DNA of 64,000 nucleotides. Source: Poronia punctata (lineage: Eukaryota; Ascomycota; Sordariomycetes; Xylariales; Xylariaceae). The position numbers and the translations under genes are program-made. Of this stretch, positions 33,139-44,470 are shown in pieces. The notes under the pieces were generated by a model. It was not told the origin of the DNA. It saw only the letters and a list, made by a program, of their open reading frames with translations, and did no database searches. The DNA lies in NCBI GenBank assembly GCA_022579005.1, contig MU401573.1, positions 49,663 through 113,662 of the forward strand, in the 5' to 3' direction. Within the stretch, counting starts at the first letter, position 1; every line of letters begins with the position of its first letter.

Positions 33139-34897
33139 TTATAGTCTTCCTCCCGCCAGCTTGACTAGCTTCGGGAAGTCCGGCGTGCCGAGACCAGTGA
33201 CGGGGTCCCAGCCCTTGACAGCCGGGAAGCCATCATAACCGCAACCATGGGCACTGCCGATCGTGATATCATTCAAGCCCTTGTAGCCAATAGAGTAGAG
33301 CCAAGGGTTGAGGAAACCAAGAGGGCGCTTTCCTGATGCGATAAGAGCATCGTTGACGAGACTGAGAATGCCACTCATCAAAGGTGTGCTGGCGGATGTG
33401 CCGCTAATGACTCCCTCGGTACCATTCCAGAAGTAGGCAAAGTAGAGACCCTGGGCAGCGATATCGGGGTACGCACGACCCTTCTTGTTATACAATCCAT
33501 CGTACTCGCCCTTGAGATCCTTGATGTAGTCTTTAACCACCTTCTTCTGGTACAGAGGCTGATGGAAAATGTCGCTAAAGCCACCACCCGAAGTGTAGTT
33601 GCCGTGTGCCACGCCATCGGGGCCGGTGAAGGCAGGGCGGTAAGCAACCTCCTCGGGCTCAAAGTTCTTGGTGGCGCCAACAGCAGTAACATAGGGGCAA
33701 GATGGAGGGAACAGAGGAAGGAACTTTTCAGTCTCCTTGCCATCGTTGCTAACGCACTCGCCATAGGGTCCGACACCGTCGTCACCACTGGCGAAGAGAA
33801 GTGATGTTCCACGGGCACCGACCTGTGCAAACTGCTGGCACACGCGTCGGGCATAAGAGGCGGGGACGGTCTGCTCGTCATCGGCATACGAAGTAGAAAT
33901 GACTTGCGGGATCGACCTCTGCTTAAGGAGCCAGTTGACCCAGACGAGGTAGGGCTCGTTGCTGTTGTCGGGCGTGCTCTCAGAAGGCACAAACGGAGGT
34001 GAGCCGCCAGTGGAGTAGCTGATGATGGGGGTCTTGTAGGTAATGCCGGCAATAGCCTGGAGATCCAGGTTGGCCTCCTTGCTGGACTGTGCTTCGAGCT
34101 CCTCGGGTGTCAAGGGGTAATCGCCGGGGCCGTCAGCAATGGTGAATTGAGGGAAGGTCTTGGCAACGTGGAGTTCGTCGGGGCGGTACTTCTTGACGAA
34201 CAACTCGCCGTCAGACCGAATAGGGTGCTCTCCCAAATAGTTGGTAAAGCCGACCTTGTTAATGCCAGCAGCGCGAGTCTATCTGGTGTCAGTTTTACCC
34301 GCCTGGCTGCGATTGAGTGGAGAACGTACCTTGTATCCCTTGGTCTTGTACAGTGTCTCGAAGCACTGGGGAGTGACGGAATCGGCATTGCAGACCTCAC
34401 CGATGGGGGAGCCTGTGGGGTAGCCATGAGTGAGGCTAGGATCGGCCAAGTGGCTCGAGTCGCTAAAGGCCTCGGAACTGTGGGCGCGGGCACGGAAAAA
34501 GGAGTTGGTGGGCTGTATGGTGTCGATGTGATCGTGCAGATGGCTCGGGAGAGACCACTCGGGCGCTCGGGCCACCTTGGCACCATCCTTGTGCTCAAAG
34601 ATGTGGTACTCGGTCTCGAGGAGCTGCTCAATCTGGCTGATAGGGAGCTTTACGGTAATCCAGTCCCCGGCAGCGCTGTACGAGGAAGGCTTTACACCGT
34701 TGGACTCGAGCCACTCGTGAACGAGTTCCGACGTCTCCTTGGTCGGCTTCACCAGCTCCTCAACCTCCTCGGCAGACAGGTGTTGTCCATACTTGGAGTG
34801 TGAAGGGTCCGAGACTAATCTCAATGGTTAGTTAGAGACAACAACTGTGACAAATCCCAAGTCGGCGCTTCGGTCGGGCCGGCCCGAGACAAGGGAA

Positions 34898-34935
<38 letters not shown>

Positions 34936-35159
34936 ACAGGCATACCCTCATAAAGCTGCTTCTCAAGCTCATCAAAGTTGCTCTGCTTGAGGCCAATTTG
35001 GATCTCCATCACATGGTCGGCCGGAGCTCTCCGAACCTTGCTCCAGTGTCTGGGAACATGGTGCGAGTCCTTGACGCTGTAGCTGGAGCGCGCAACAGGG
35101 CTTGCAAGGACCTGGGCGGCCGCAAAGAGCGCGGCCGAGAAAAATGTCGCGCCAACCAT
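33139..35159 (-). CDS. Sedolisin (S53) secreted tripeptidyl-peptidase-type protease
   Basis: Acid-active serine-carboxyl protease that releases tripeptides or cleaves proteins outside the cell. Exons are 34946-35159, 34330-34814 and 33139-34278, giving 612 residues. The ATG is at 35159; a signal peptide (MVGATFFSAALFAAAQVLA) is followed by the propeptide (HWSKVRRAP; DPSHSKYGQHLSAEEVEELV), ending before the mature domain. Catalytic residues fit Glu301 and Asp305 (EANLD), the oxyanion Asp in FASGDDGVG near residue 399 and Ser528 (SGTSAS). A calcium site near the end is suggested by DITIGSAHGCGYDGF and the GWDPVTGLGTP block. Intron 1 contains a long GGCA/TGCC microsatellite next to the donor. 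The minus-strand upstream DNA is gene-free. Confidence 0.95.
34899..34940. repeat. GGCA microsatellite inside sedolisin intron 1
   Basis: About ten GGCA units (one interrupted by GGCAGACA) lie a few bases inside the intron from its donor. On the transcript the repeat reads TGCC, so length changes would alter the donor-proximal intron without touching the frame. Confidence 0.9.
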
Positions 35160-36459
35160 TCTCAATCTCTGAATCCGAGTAGCTGGTATACAGACACGTA
35201 CAAAAAGCGGGAGCAGAGGGGAGCAAGAAAGTCGGGGTCAACCAGGCTGGCACGTCCTACTTGTACTGTTGATATGCAGAGAATAGCTGGGGCCTGCATC
35301 CGGACCCATGCTCTCGCCGGTCGGTGCCTCTCGTCTCGCGTGCGTGATGGTAGGTGTACATGACAACAGCGGAAGCACATGCCTGCAATCGCATAGCTTT
35401 CCCCGCCATCCTTGCGCAGCTGCAAGATCAGCAGGGACGTGTCCATGCTGATTGGCCCATGACAAATTAAGAGCTTCCTCTGGATCAATGAGAGGACTCA
35501 ATTGTATACAGCTGCATATCTTACCCCATTCTCCTGTATGGGTCGACTAGTCTACTATCTCCGGTCCAACTAGACGGGTCTTCTTCCCTAGAATCTGTTC
35601 CCACGCCTTGTGTTCATTCAGTTGTACTTGTACTCGAAACCTCATGGGTTGGCGTTTGCTCGCATTATCTCATCGACGCGATCGACCGCGAAGAACAAGG
35701 GACCGTTGGGCCGTTGGTCGATACATTTCATCACCTGCCTAACCTAGGTAGGTAGGTTAGTACTTAGTAATAAGCCAGCTATCAACCAACATAAATCCCC
35801 TGGGCTCATACTCGTACGATTCCGGAAGGTGAGAAGAGGTATATAGGAAATGCGATTCTCGGAAACATAGTCTAGATAGAGATTGAATAATCCAGGTAAC
35901 CTGATAACTCAGACTACTCGTAGATAGAATACAAATACAAGAGGTATTAACGCGCCAAATTTGTCACTCGCGTCACCAGCAACACCCCTCTGCAACTACA
36001 TCCTAGCCTCAATACTCTATGCCTCGATAGGAAGGTAGCACTCATCATGTGGAGCACAGGTTTTCCAGAAGCTTTGTGGCGCATCGTAGCGTCTTCAGCT
36101 CGCGCCAGCAGTTTGGGCTGCCGGCTCAGTAATAAATAATAATACTGCGGAGCAATTCAATTGGCTGGATATTTCTCCTTAGCGCACGGGCACACGACTC
36201 AAGACTCAAGAAGTCAAGAGGCGGACTGAACTGACAAAAGGCTTGTTGCGACATCCCGGCTCCACAGGAGCAAGGAGCAAGAAGCAAGGAAATGATTGTT
36301 GCTAATACCTAGCTCATCGTGATATGATACTGTCCAATATGTACCGTGGTCTGGACGTACGCGAATACTTCAAAAAAGCCGAGGTAGGTCAATAACCAAT
36401 AGGATTGGTCAATTGAGAGACTAAACTGGAACGCGCGGTGAGTTCCGCGCATCGCGTGA
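35160..36459. other. Intergenic, no supported gene
   Basis: Promoter side of the sedolisin gene and beyond. TAGGTAGGTAGG-type runs occur near 35740. No exon is supported. Confidence 0.55.
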
Positions 36460-37290
36460 TCACCGGTCAACACCGCATGTGATTACTCACGACGCCTTCA
36501 GATAGGCCGTGCTGCCATCTTCCACTGCCTTTCATTGAATCGGCACGAAGCCAGTGCTATCTTCTACCGTATCGAGTGTGTGTACGAGTGAGAAGGGGAA
36601 TTGCCCTAGCAACACCTTTTCCTTAAGATTAAGCAGGCCCGGAAGCACTTTAGGAACTTCCAGCCCTACTTATACCCGCATCGAGGGAGTCTAAGCTCTA
36701 GAGCATGGCTGGGAAGCTTTCTACGTGTAAGGCATTCCAAAGCGCCATGTACAAAGGCAGTCCGGTGCCGGATTTAGCGTATTCGTTGAAATTTGCCCGT
36801 AAAAGCCAGCCATCTCGCTGTCTCGATAAAATCCCCGTTAAAGACTGCCACCTTTTCCGAGGGCCTGGGGTTTAGTGGAAGATCTAGTTAAAGGGTTACA
36901 GTGAATATTGAGTCCTAACCGCCGCGCTCTCTTTATAAATACTCCAAGGGTTGTAGGGCTATATTTAGTAAGGCGAATGGTGTTGTATGCGGGATGAGAG
37001 GCATCAACTTCTGTTACCAAAAGGCACCTAATAAGGCGACGCGAAATGAACCCAACTATTTGCACCATGTCAAAATAGCAAACCAACAACATAACAAGTA
37101 TGTTTGTGTTCGACCGTGACTTGGGCCTCAAAAGCTCGTTCGGACGATTTGTATTTCTGCGACGACCAACAGGCAAATATCAGGGAGAGAGTGCTATCGA
37201 GCCTTGCTTTAAACCTTCATCAAGAGAACGGTCCAGGACATCGGAAGTCCAGGCTGGTCATATCGCGACTCCATATTTTTATTTTTAATT
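36460..37290 (+). pseudogene. Possible degenerate coding relic
   Basis: Plus-strand frames give protein-like pieces broken by stops and frame changes, for example FHCLSLNRHEASAIFYRIE near 36520-36580 and LYFCDDQQANIRERVLSSL near 37150-37205. I recognise no family. It could be a decayed gene or a mobile-element remnant, or chance. The minus-strand open frame at 36838-37176 is equally unsupported. Confidence 0.2.
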
Positions 37291-37491
37291 ATCTTTGTAA
37301 AGCGGAGGCATCTATAAAGGATAAAAACCAAATCTAGTATACGTGGTTGGATCCATGAAGATTGATCCGATGCCAGAGTTCATTCGACCGACCTCCTCAT
37401 ATTATCCCAAATAATCAACCGAACTCCTACGCCGTCATATCTCTAAGTGCAAATACATCGATTTCCTACACTAATGTCGTAATATTTCATT

Positions 37492-38388
37492 TCACATCCG
37501 ATAGGCTTTGTATGCCTGGCTGGTACTGGGGCTATGGTACTCGGACAAGCCCTTGTTCCAGCGAACTAGTTTATCAGTAGACTCAACCCCCTCCGCTCTA
37601 CCATTTTGGTACGACGCATCAAGCCTGTCAAGGGCTTCATTGTTGCCTTGCCTCCTGTTCCTCCATACACGACGGAGGACAAACAAGACGGATGCGATCA
37701 GAACTGCGCCACCTACACCTCCGGCTATACCGGCGATGGCCCCGGTAGACAATCCACCACTGTTGCCCGTGTTCGCGTGTTGGGGCTGAGAGATCAGATT
37801 GCCATCTGCGCCAGTGACAAATGCGGATGTACTGGTTGCTGCAGGTGACTCGGAGGTGATAGTGACAGTGGAAGAAACAGTTGTTGATTTTGCGTCCGGC
37901 GCAGAAGTAATGGAAGAGGGGCTAGTCAATGATCGTGAATATGAGCTCGTGAGACCCAAGCTGCTGGCGATGCTTTCACTAATGGAGGTCGAAGAGAGTG
38001 TAGAAGTTATAAGTGTGGTAGGTGATGTTGGCCGACCTCTTACTTGGGAGGTTGTGCTGGGAGTGGGCGTAGAGGAAATTGAAGGAGACTCTGTGGCTGA
38101 TGAGCTCTGTGATGGGGTTCGACTAGTATCTGTTGTTCTTGTACTATCGGTAGAGTCGCTGGACTGTGGACTGGCGGACGTCGCAGACGTCGTGCTCAAA
38201 CCACTCTGGGATGCCGTCGGTGTCCCTGTCGTGTCTGTAGTGGAATCTGATGAATCAGGAGGTTCCGTGCCCACGGTTTCGGTCGGTGTGGGGAAAATAG
38301 AGGCTGAAGTCACGGACTCGTCGTCTCCGCCGCCTTTTCCGCCAATGCCGAACAACCCCCCACCCAAATCACCTAGCAAGCCAGACAT
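37492..38388 (-). CDS. Ser/Thr-rich single-pass membrane protein (mucin-like)
   Basis: One exon from the ATG at 38388 gives 298 residues. Residues 1-22 are Gly-rich (MSGLLGDLGGGLFGIGGKGG) without a clear signal peptide. Residues 25-210 are extremely rich in Ser, Thr and Pro, as in heavily O-glycosylated wall-spanning ectodomains. A Gly/Ala-rich transmembrane segment (216-238, GAIAGIAGGVGGAVLIASVL) is followed by a basic stop (RRVWRNRR) and a 55-residue cytosolic tail. This layout resembles fungal wall-stress sensors and other Ser/Thr-rich surface proteins, but no WSC or other ectodomain is seen. The frame stays open upstream of the ATG past a TTTAG, so a short upstream exon with the signal peptide is possible. 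Confidence 0.7.
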   Translation of the reverse strand: MSGLLGDLGGGLFGIGGKGGGDDESVTSASIFPTPTETVGTEPPDSSDSTTDTTGTPTASQSGLSTTSATSASPQSSDSTDSTRTTDTSRTPSQSSSATESPSISSTPTPSTTSQVRGRPTSPTTLITSTLSSTSISESIASSLGLTSSYSRSLTSPSSITSAPDAKSTTVSSTVTITSESPAATSTSAFVTGADGNLISQPQHANTGNSGGLSTGAIAGIAGGVGGAVLIASVLFVLRRVWRNRRQGNNEALDRLDASYQNGRAEGVESTDKLVRWNKGLSEYHSPSTSQAYKAYRM

Positions 38389-39635
38389 CCTCGATAGAAA
38401 TGCAATGTAACAGATGAACACCAGGTTCGAGGAAAATAATCTAAAGAAAAGAAAGACAGTCGTCGGGTATCAGCAAGCTTCCATTTATTGTCCTGATAAG
38501 ACCAGCTTTTACAGGGAGAGGCAGTGTAGAAAGAATGACATTGATTATAAAGAAGTCAAGGGAAGAATGGAAGAAACCGAGGAGGTGGGAGATATTGGGC
38601 CGACCAATCTTTATTACACAATGCTACGGAATCCGATCTACGTGCGTATGTCAGGGCGTTGGGTACGTCAGAAGCTCAGAACGGGTTAGCCTAAGTCATG
38701 AACCGAGTTTTGGGGATGGGGTTCAGGTTTCAGATTGCTTCCCTCAAACCCATTCGGCTCGCATATCTTGGGCAGGTACAGAACCTGGACCCTCTAGGGT
38801 CTGTCTGGAGGGTTGCGATCTGTTGGTTTCCTCTCAGATTGGCACGACGGGCGCGACGGGCAAGAGGATGTCACAGACGTGACGCACGAGTAATAGACGG
38901 CACATCTATTTACGGCTTCATCAGCGACTGTTTGTTTGGGTGACTTCGAGCAGCCGCTGTCCGAGGGAAACTTGCCGTGGGTGAAACATAACCCCTGCAG
39001 ATCCCCCATGTGTCAGAGGCAGGCATTGGGCCGAGATGTTTTACTGCATGCCGCTGGGCGGCTGGGGTTTGTTGCCGCTAGGGGGTGTGGGTCGGTCCTG
39101 TGGGGAAGAGGGCATGGGGGTTTCAGGGAGGTCCCGTCTTCCCTAACTTCGTCCAAAGTACAGACGCACCTACCCCTCGGAATTCGAGTTACCTTCACTT
39201 CATGCCGCGACTTCCAACACTTGGAATGCAATGACTTGAATTTCAGACGATTGTGTGACGGAATCAATGAATTGAGGCTACACGTGTGTATGTCTTATTA
39301 AACTTCGGAAAAGCAAACCCCAATGTTCATAGTGCACGACACCCGCCCACCACTGCCAAAAAGACCATCTGTAAGTCTTCAAGAATCTAGGTAGTCGTAC
39401 TTTGCTCAAGGGCCCAGGAACAATAGTAGCGGCGAGCCGTCAACTAGGGGTTTTCAGTATGAGACTTATCCGATTTAGCGCATCCTGCTCCCCTTCCAAT
39501 GATCTGGCTTCCATTTTCGTCTTATGGATCAATCATATCAGGTTCGGCGCCTTGTTGTCGCACAAATGCGATCGCCAAGGTCCTCTTCGCTAAACCGGCG
39601 TCCGAAAGCTGTTGCGACACACCCGAGTCCTTGAA
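38389..39635. other. Intergenic, no supported gene
   Basis: About 1.2 kb between two minus-strand genes. It may hold a missing 5' exon of the mucin-like gene. No other exon is supported. Confidence 0.5.
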
Positions 39636-40505
39636 TCATCCGACTACTTCAACTTCTGGACCCACCACCTCGCTCGTCTCTACCGCCACGTCTTTAGCCA
39701 GGTTTTTCGTGTCTCTCATGAGAACCGACGCTTCTTTGATAGCATCCCGAGACGAAATAAGCCAGAAGGAAACCTGGGTGCCGACTCGGGCAAGTTTGCA
39801 GAGGCTTCCATGAAGTTCTTCCCACAAGTCACGATTGGCAACCGGCCGGTGTTTGGTAGTCCTCCACCGTCGCTTGGCCCAAATAGGCAGCCATCGGGTG
39901 GCGCCGAAGACGACGTATTCCAGGTCGGTAGCGACGATGATCCGCCTCCATCCCTCCGTCTGCCACTCCCGGTAATCGAGGGCAGCTATGACGGCCCGAA
40001 GCTTGGCACGATTGCTGTTGGCGGCAAGGGGTTCTCCCTCCGAATTGATGCGTTCCAGCGCGAATCCGACAGCTCCTGGCCCGTCGTGCGGATCCCCCAA
40101 CTGATCAATGTCGACATATGTGTATACTTGGGGCTTCCTATATTCCTTGTATGCGAAGCTGCATCCTGCCTTTGGTATTCTGGAAACACTGCCATTGTTG
40201 ACACAACTTCCGTCGACGACCAAAAGTATCTCGTGGCTATCGTATCGATTCACGAACCGAGGCTCCGACGCGCGGGGATAGACAGTCTGCAAGGGGAAAT
40301 GCTCCTCAGGTGTCTCTGCGGGATTCATCGGGGTGAATATTGTCGCGGTCGTAACTCTAGATCGACGTGTTAACCGTTTACGTAATTTGAGGAACTGTCG
40401 TGGTTTGGACATGGACTGGGTGTGCATCAGCGCTAGAGTACTGTGAAAGGCCGACATGCAGTAGCCCGCATCATCATTGGCCCAATCCAGAGAGGCTTCA
40501 GACAT
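39636..40505 (-). CDS. RNase H-fold protein with altered catalytic residues
   Basis: One exon from the ATG at 40505, 289 residues. From residue 91 the order of the RNase H fold is recognisable: strand 1 HEILLVVDGSCVNNG with Asp98, helix A NSNRAKLRAVIAAL, strand 4 RRIIVATDLEYVVFGA with Asp194, then the fungal-style PVANRDLWEEL and VSFWLIS. In active RNase H the helix A motif is AEL with a catalytic Glu; here it is Lys168. The fourth acid, in a C-terminal xEAD block, appears as Ser260 (KEAS). Two of four metal-binding acids are therefore missing. An N-terminal basic region (KLRKRLTRRSR) precedes the domain. It may be a binding-only relative or a decaying gene. Confidence 0.75.
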   Translation of the reverse strand: MSEASLDWANDDAGYCMSAFHSTLALMHTQSMSKPRQFLKLRKRLTRRSRVTTATIFTPMNPAETPEEHFPLQTVYPRASEPRFVNRYDSHEILLVVDGSCVNNGSVSRIPKAGCSFAYKEYRKPQVYTYVDIDQLGDPHDGPGAVGFALERINSEGEPLAANSNRAKLRAVIAALDYREWQTEGWRRIIVATDLEYVVFGATRWLPIWAKRRWRTTKHRPVANRDLWEELHGSLCKLARVGTQVSFWLISSRDAIKEASVLMRDTKNLAKDVAVETSEVVGPEVEVVG

Positions 40506-40898
40506 TGTCGTCAGGAACGTCGTTTGAGGCAAATGGTGACGGCTGAAAAAAAAACAAATCGATTCTGCCTCCTCTGCTCTTTTGGGGGAACAACGGGCAA
40601 CACACGGCAATAGTTCAATCTAGGCACGCTTGGACTTTGGTGCGTTTTATGGTATGAAGCTACGTGGAGATACACGTATAAACACTGTGCACTAGCAGGT
40701 CTGGGCACCCCCCTTTATGAAATGCACGTGTATGATAGGCTGACGACGACTCATTTTACTTTTGCAGACACCGTGTCGAAACACATCACGGTCGGCCCCG
40801 CAGCAATACTCGTGAGAATTGAACGCGTCAACACGCGACATTTGTATACGAACATGACACAACAGCCTATGCACCTGATTAGTCCCCGCCTATTCCAA
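40506..40898. other. Short intergenic region
   Basis: Between the RNase H-like gene start and the 3' end of the CE16 gene. Nothing is recognised; the plus-strand open frame here is antisense to the last CE16 exons. Confidence 0.5.
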
Positions 40899-42243
40899 TT
40901 AGACGTTGGGACCTTCTGTCAAAGCATCCGCGATTTCCTTGGCCACGACCTCATGGATTGCCGATGTGGGATGCAGATTGTTCAGCCAGAAGTACTGGTT
41001 GACCGGAACCCCACAGCTGGGCGTGAAGGTATCCTCCTCCGGTGTGCCGCTATAGAGCGTCAGCAAAATGACACTATCCGTTCCAAACCTCCAGATTCAT
41101 CGTTCTCGAGGAGTCTGACTTACTTCTGGTAATCCTCGCAGAAATCGGTTGTATTCTTTAACCCAGAGGTTTCGAGGTGGGATGTTGGGTCATCCATGAC
41201 ATCTCCGAAGCTCTTGTTGGAGTCATACACCCAGACATTGGTATCGCTCTTCTCCTTCAGGGCTTTGGCTAGATCGACGACTTTTCCATTCCACGCCTCG
41301 ACGTCCGCCTTGGAGAGTGCCACTGCGTCCTCGCCCTGGGGCACGATGAGGGGAGTCCTGTCCAGAGGCGGCACGTTGATGAAGATGAAATTCCGACCAC
41401 CAGCCGTGTAGATCTGGTCCACGAGGTCTGAGATGACGGTGAAAATCTTTGCATTGAGCTCGTTCGTCGCGTCCTCGCCGTTCCAATAGCTGTTGCCAAT
41501 ATCATTGATTCCGATCCACACTGCGAAGATCGAGTCGTCCCCCGACCACTCTGTCTGGGCTGAGCTGCCCGTGTATCCTGGGATGAATTCGGATTCCACC
41601 TGTTCCTTGAGTGATATCACGCTTGGGTCATACGGAGTGACCAAATCAGAATCCACCGTCGCGCCGCCATAGGCGAGGTTATAAGTCAATAGTGTCGAGG
41701 CGTTATATTTGAAGGTCAGGTAGCTGTTGACAGGTGCCTGTCAGTTATGGTCTTCACGGCACCTCTCGGTTGGGCGGTAAAATTCCAGTACCACGTTTTA
41801 ACCACTTGGCTTTCGGACCTGCGGCAAACGTTTCGGGACATATGGACCCTCCGCAAGGGGATGGTATCTCTCGAGCCACTGACCTGACCCAATTCGGCCC
41901 ATTCGACGATGTCCAGCCTGGGTACGTTGGGTTGCCGAAAGGATTTGATTCCGAGGGCTGTGCCTGGGTATAATCGAAGCCTACAGGCCGTCAGAATACC
42001 CCCCCCCCCCCTTTAAGGAACGGAGCTACTTTACCTGTCTGCGTGTAACTATCTCCACTGATAGACCTGTCAGCAAACGATGTCCGAATGGCTCCTTCTA
42101 GGAGAGACTTACAAGATGAACGCTTTCTTGATGTTCTCCCATCCCACCCAAGTACTCGCCCCCCGTTCTTCCGTCTTCGGTACCGAAAGAGCAGAAGCCA
42201 CCAGCGCCAGCGATGAGAGCACAGCCAACTTGGAGTAGCCCAT
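40899..42243 (-). CDS. Secreted SGNH acetylesterase (carbohydrate esterase family 16)
   Basis: GDSL-type esterase removing acetyl groups from plant polysaccharide fragments outside the cell. Five exons: 42113-42243, 42035-42057 (only 23 nt), 41884-41980, 41124-41723 and 40899-41049; all introns are GT-AG and the product has 333 residues. The signal peptide is MGYSKLAVLSSLALVASALS. The 23-nt exon carries the catalytic block FGDSYTQTG with Ser47. Further blocks are NPTYPGWTSSNGPNWVSYLT, LAYGGATVD, WIGINDIGN and INVPPLDRTP. The last exon carries FWLNNLHPTSAIH with His310; the aspartate three residues before that His is Asn307, as in some relatives. A poly-C run sits in intron 2. Confidence 0.93.
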
Positions 42244-42350
42244 TTTTGAGATGCTTATAAAACCTAAAACCGCTGATCTCGAATAAGTGAAGCAAAAGGA
42301 GAGAATGAAAACTGAAACATGTCCGGAAGGTGAAGCGTGGGCACCGATGA

Positions 42351-42356
42351 CTTATA
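42351..42356 (-). promoter_or_regulatory. TATA-like box of the CE16 gene
   Basis: On the minus strand TATAAG lies 108 nt before the ATG. It is called from consensus and distance. Confidence 0.4.
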
Positions 42357-44470
42357 TTCTCAACGGGTCATTTCCTCCCAGTGTTGAAACGGATGTCTAA
42401 TCCGTGACCCTGTAGGTTGAGACGGCCGGCCCGGGGGAACGATTGGAGAAAGACTACCCCCCCCTGTCTCTCCACGAACACATAATCCGCACATACTCTA
42501 ATACCCACTCAACTCGCTTTAAGAGAGGCGCCGGCAAAAGAAAAAGACGGGACATCCTGCGCACTTTAATTCGCCGTCCGCATCGAGTAAAGTTTGAAAG
42601 TACGGCCCGCTAGATCCCGTCATTGTGCGTCTGCGCGTACAGTTTCTCCGCAGGTAGAAAGAGGTTGTCCCGAAGTTGTGGTCACGTGATCGGAGGTACG
42701 CCCTCCGTAAACAGAATGGAGGTAGTCCGTTGTTCCGGGTTGATCAGGAAGAGTAAGTCGATTAGTCATTGGGCAATTTTCTTGCAGACAAAAGCCTTAA
42801 TGGGATCTTGTGCAATTCTTGCTAATAATCGGGTGATAAATGTCTCTTCTAGACTAAGTAGGTAGATTTTATTTGTTTGCATGCGTCCTGCTCTCTTTTG
42901 GGTCTGATGGCTCTTTTCGGAATTTGGAGACAGGGTCTCTTCGAAACGTCCAGACGCTACACATCATCTAGATACTCATTGCTTCAGTGTTTCCACCTTC
43001 ATCGGAATGCCGTCATTGAGGTTGTTACAGGCCTACTAAAACTCCCTTGTCTCCATGGCATTGTCTTAAGCATCATCGATATGCCTGATTATTCCCTACA
43101 ATACATCTTTCGCCACGGTTATATAAGCTAGGTCACCAACAAAGATGCTTGTCTTGTGTTGATTGCTTTATGGCGGCTACCTGATAGAGTTTTACATTCT
43201 ATCAAGTTAACCTTTTGGTTTACTTACTTCTTTATCCGTCCATCTTTTCAGTCCCAGTATCGCGTCATCGCATGGAAATTTCTCGCAAAAATAGGGCCAT
43301 AGCATCTTTTCCTTCAATAATCCTAGGTTAGGGAATACTTTGAAGAGTAGCACTTGCTACCCTTTTGTACCTAGGTACGATGCGATTTAAGCTCAAGGAC
43401 GGTTGAGACGACCGGGGGGCTCAATTTAATCCACACACAGCACTGACAACGCAGGAATCAAACTTAATAATGCCATCATAACATTGCAAGCGCACCCATT
43501 CTTTTTGTCAGTCAAATTGAGAAAATAAACAAATTAGCTAAATTACATATAACAACTACAAACCCACCTACTATACCCTATCTTACTTACCCTGGCCAAG
43601 AATTACGGAAGACATACAGAGGAAAGCAGTTAATCTAGAGTAAGTAAGTAAGTAAGTAGGTTAGTTAGTTTAAGTAGGTAGGTAGGTAGTTTAACCAACC
43701 GCAATTCAATACTATGCTATAGTATGCTCTGGAGCGCTCTAATAAATCATTAAACAGACGTCCGTGTACCAAGGTTAATCGATTATATATAAATAACATC
43801 TACACCCTAGATACTCCAAAATACCTAAAGTAGGTACTTACTTTCATAGCATATCTAGTGTAGTATGTCATTATTTAGCAACCAAGGTAATATAACGTAG
43901 ACTGATAAGGTTTCTTCGTGCTCATTTATACAGGAGGGGGACGTGTTAGGCAGGAGGACAAAATAAAAATATAAATCCCCGACTATATATCTCCCTACCT
44001 AGGTACCTACAAAGCATTATATCATATGGTTCCGTTAGGCGATTGAGACTTTTTACAAAGTCTACACAGAAAATCGGGGAGCAGGAAGGGGGTGAAGTAA
44101 GTAAGCGGATGATTTACCAGGTTGACATGAAGTCCCTCCTACTCAAATATACATGTAGACACTTTGGCAATATCAGTGTAATTCAGGTCATTTTTATTAC
44201 AGTTATATTTATCGACAGGGGGAGGATGCTACGTTGCACCTCCCTAGGGGTATCTAGACATTCTAGGCTAGGTCTTATTCTACATACATAGAAGCCCATC
44301 TAATACATCATGCCTATTACCCATAGCGCAAACCCCTCCTCAATACATTCATTCCCCCTCCTCCATTTGAGGGCGGTAGCACATGAGTCCTTTGTGTAAA
44401 AACCCCCCGGTGCAGACACCTTATCCGGGAGTTGAACATATCAAGTGCCAACTTGTTTCTCTCGAAGCCA
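42357..44470. other. Long intergenic region, no supported gene
   Basis: About 2.1 kb, AT-rich towards the right, with a TAAG/TAGG microsatellite at about 43640-43690. Open frames near 42623-42865 and 42877-43131 show no domain or splice partner. Confidence 0.55.

Noticed and set aside
37799..38410. Plus-strand Val-rich open frame of 203 codons
   Set aside because: Its Val/Glu/Asp-rich product is the complement of the Ser/Thr-rich codons of the mucin-like gene.
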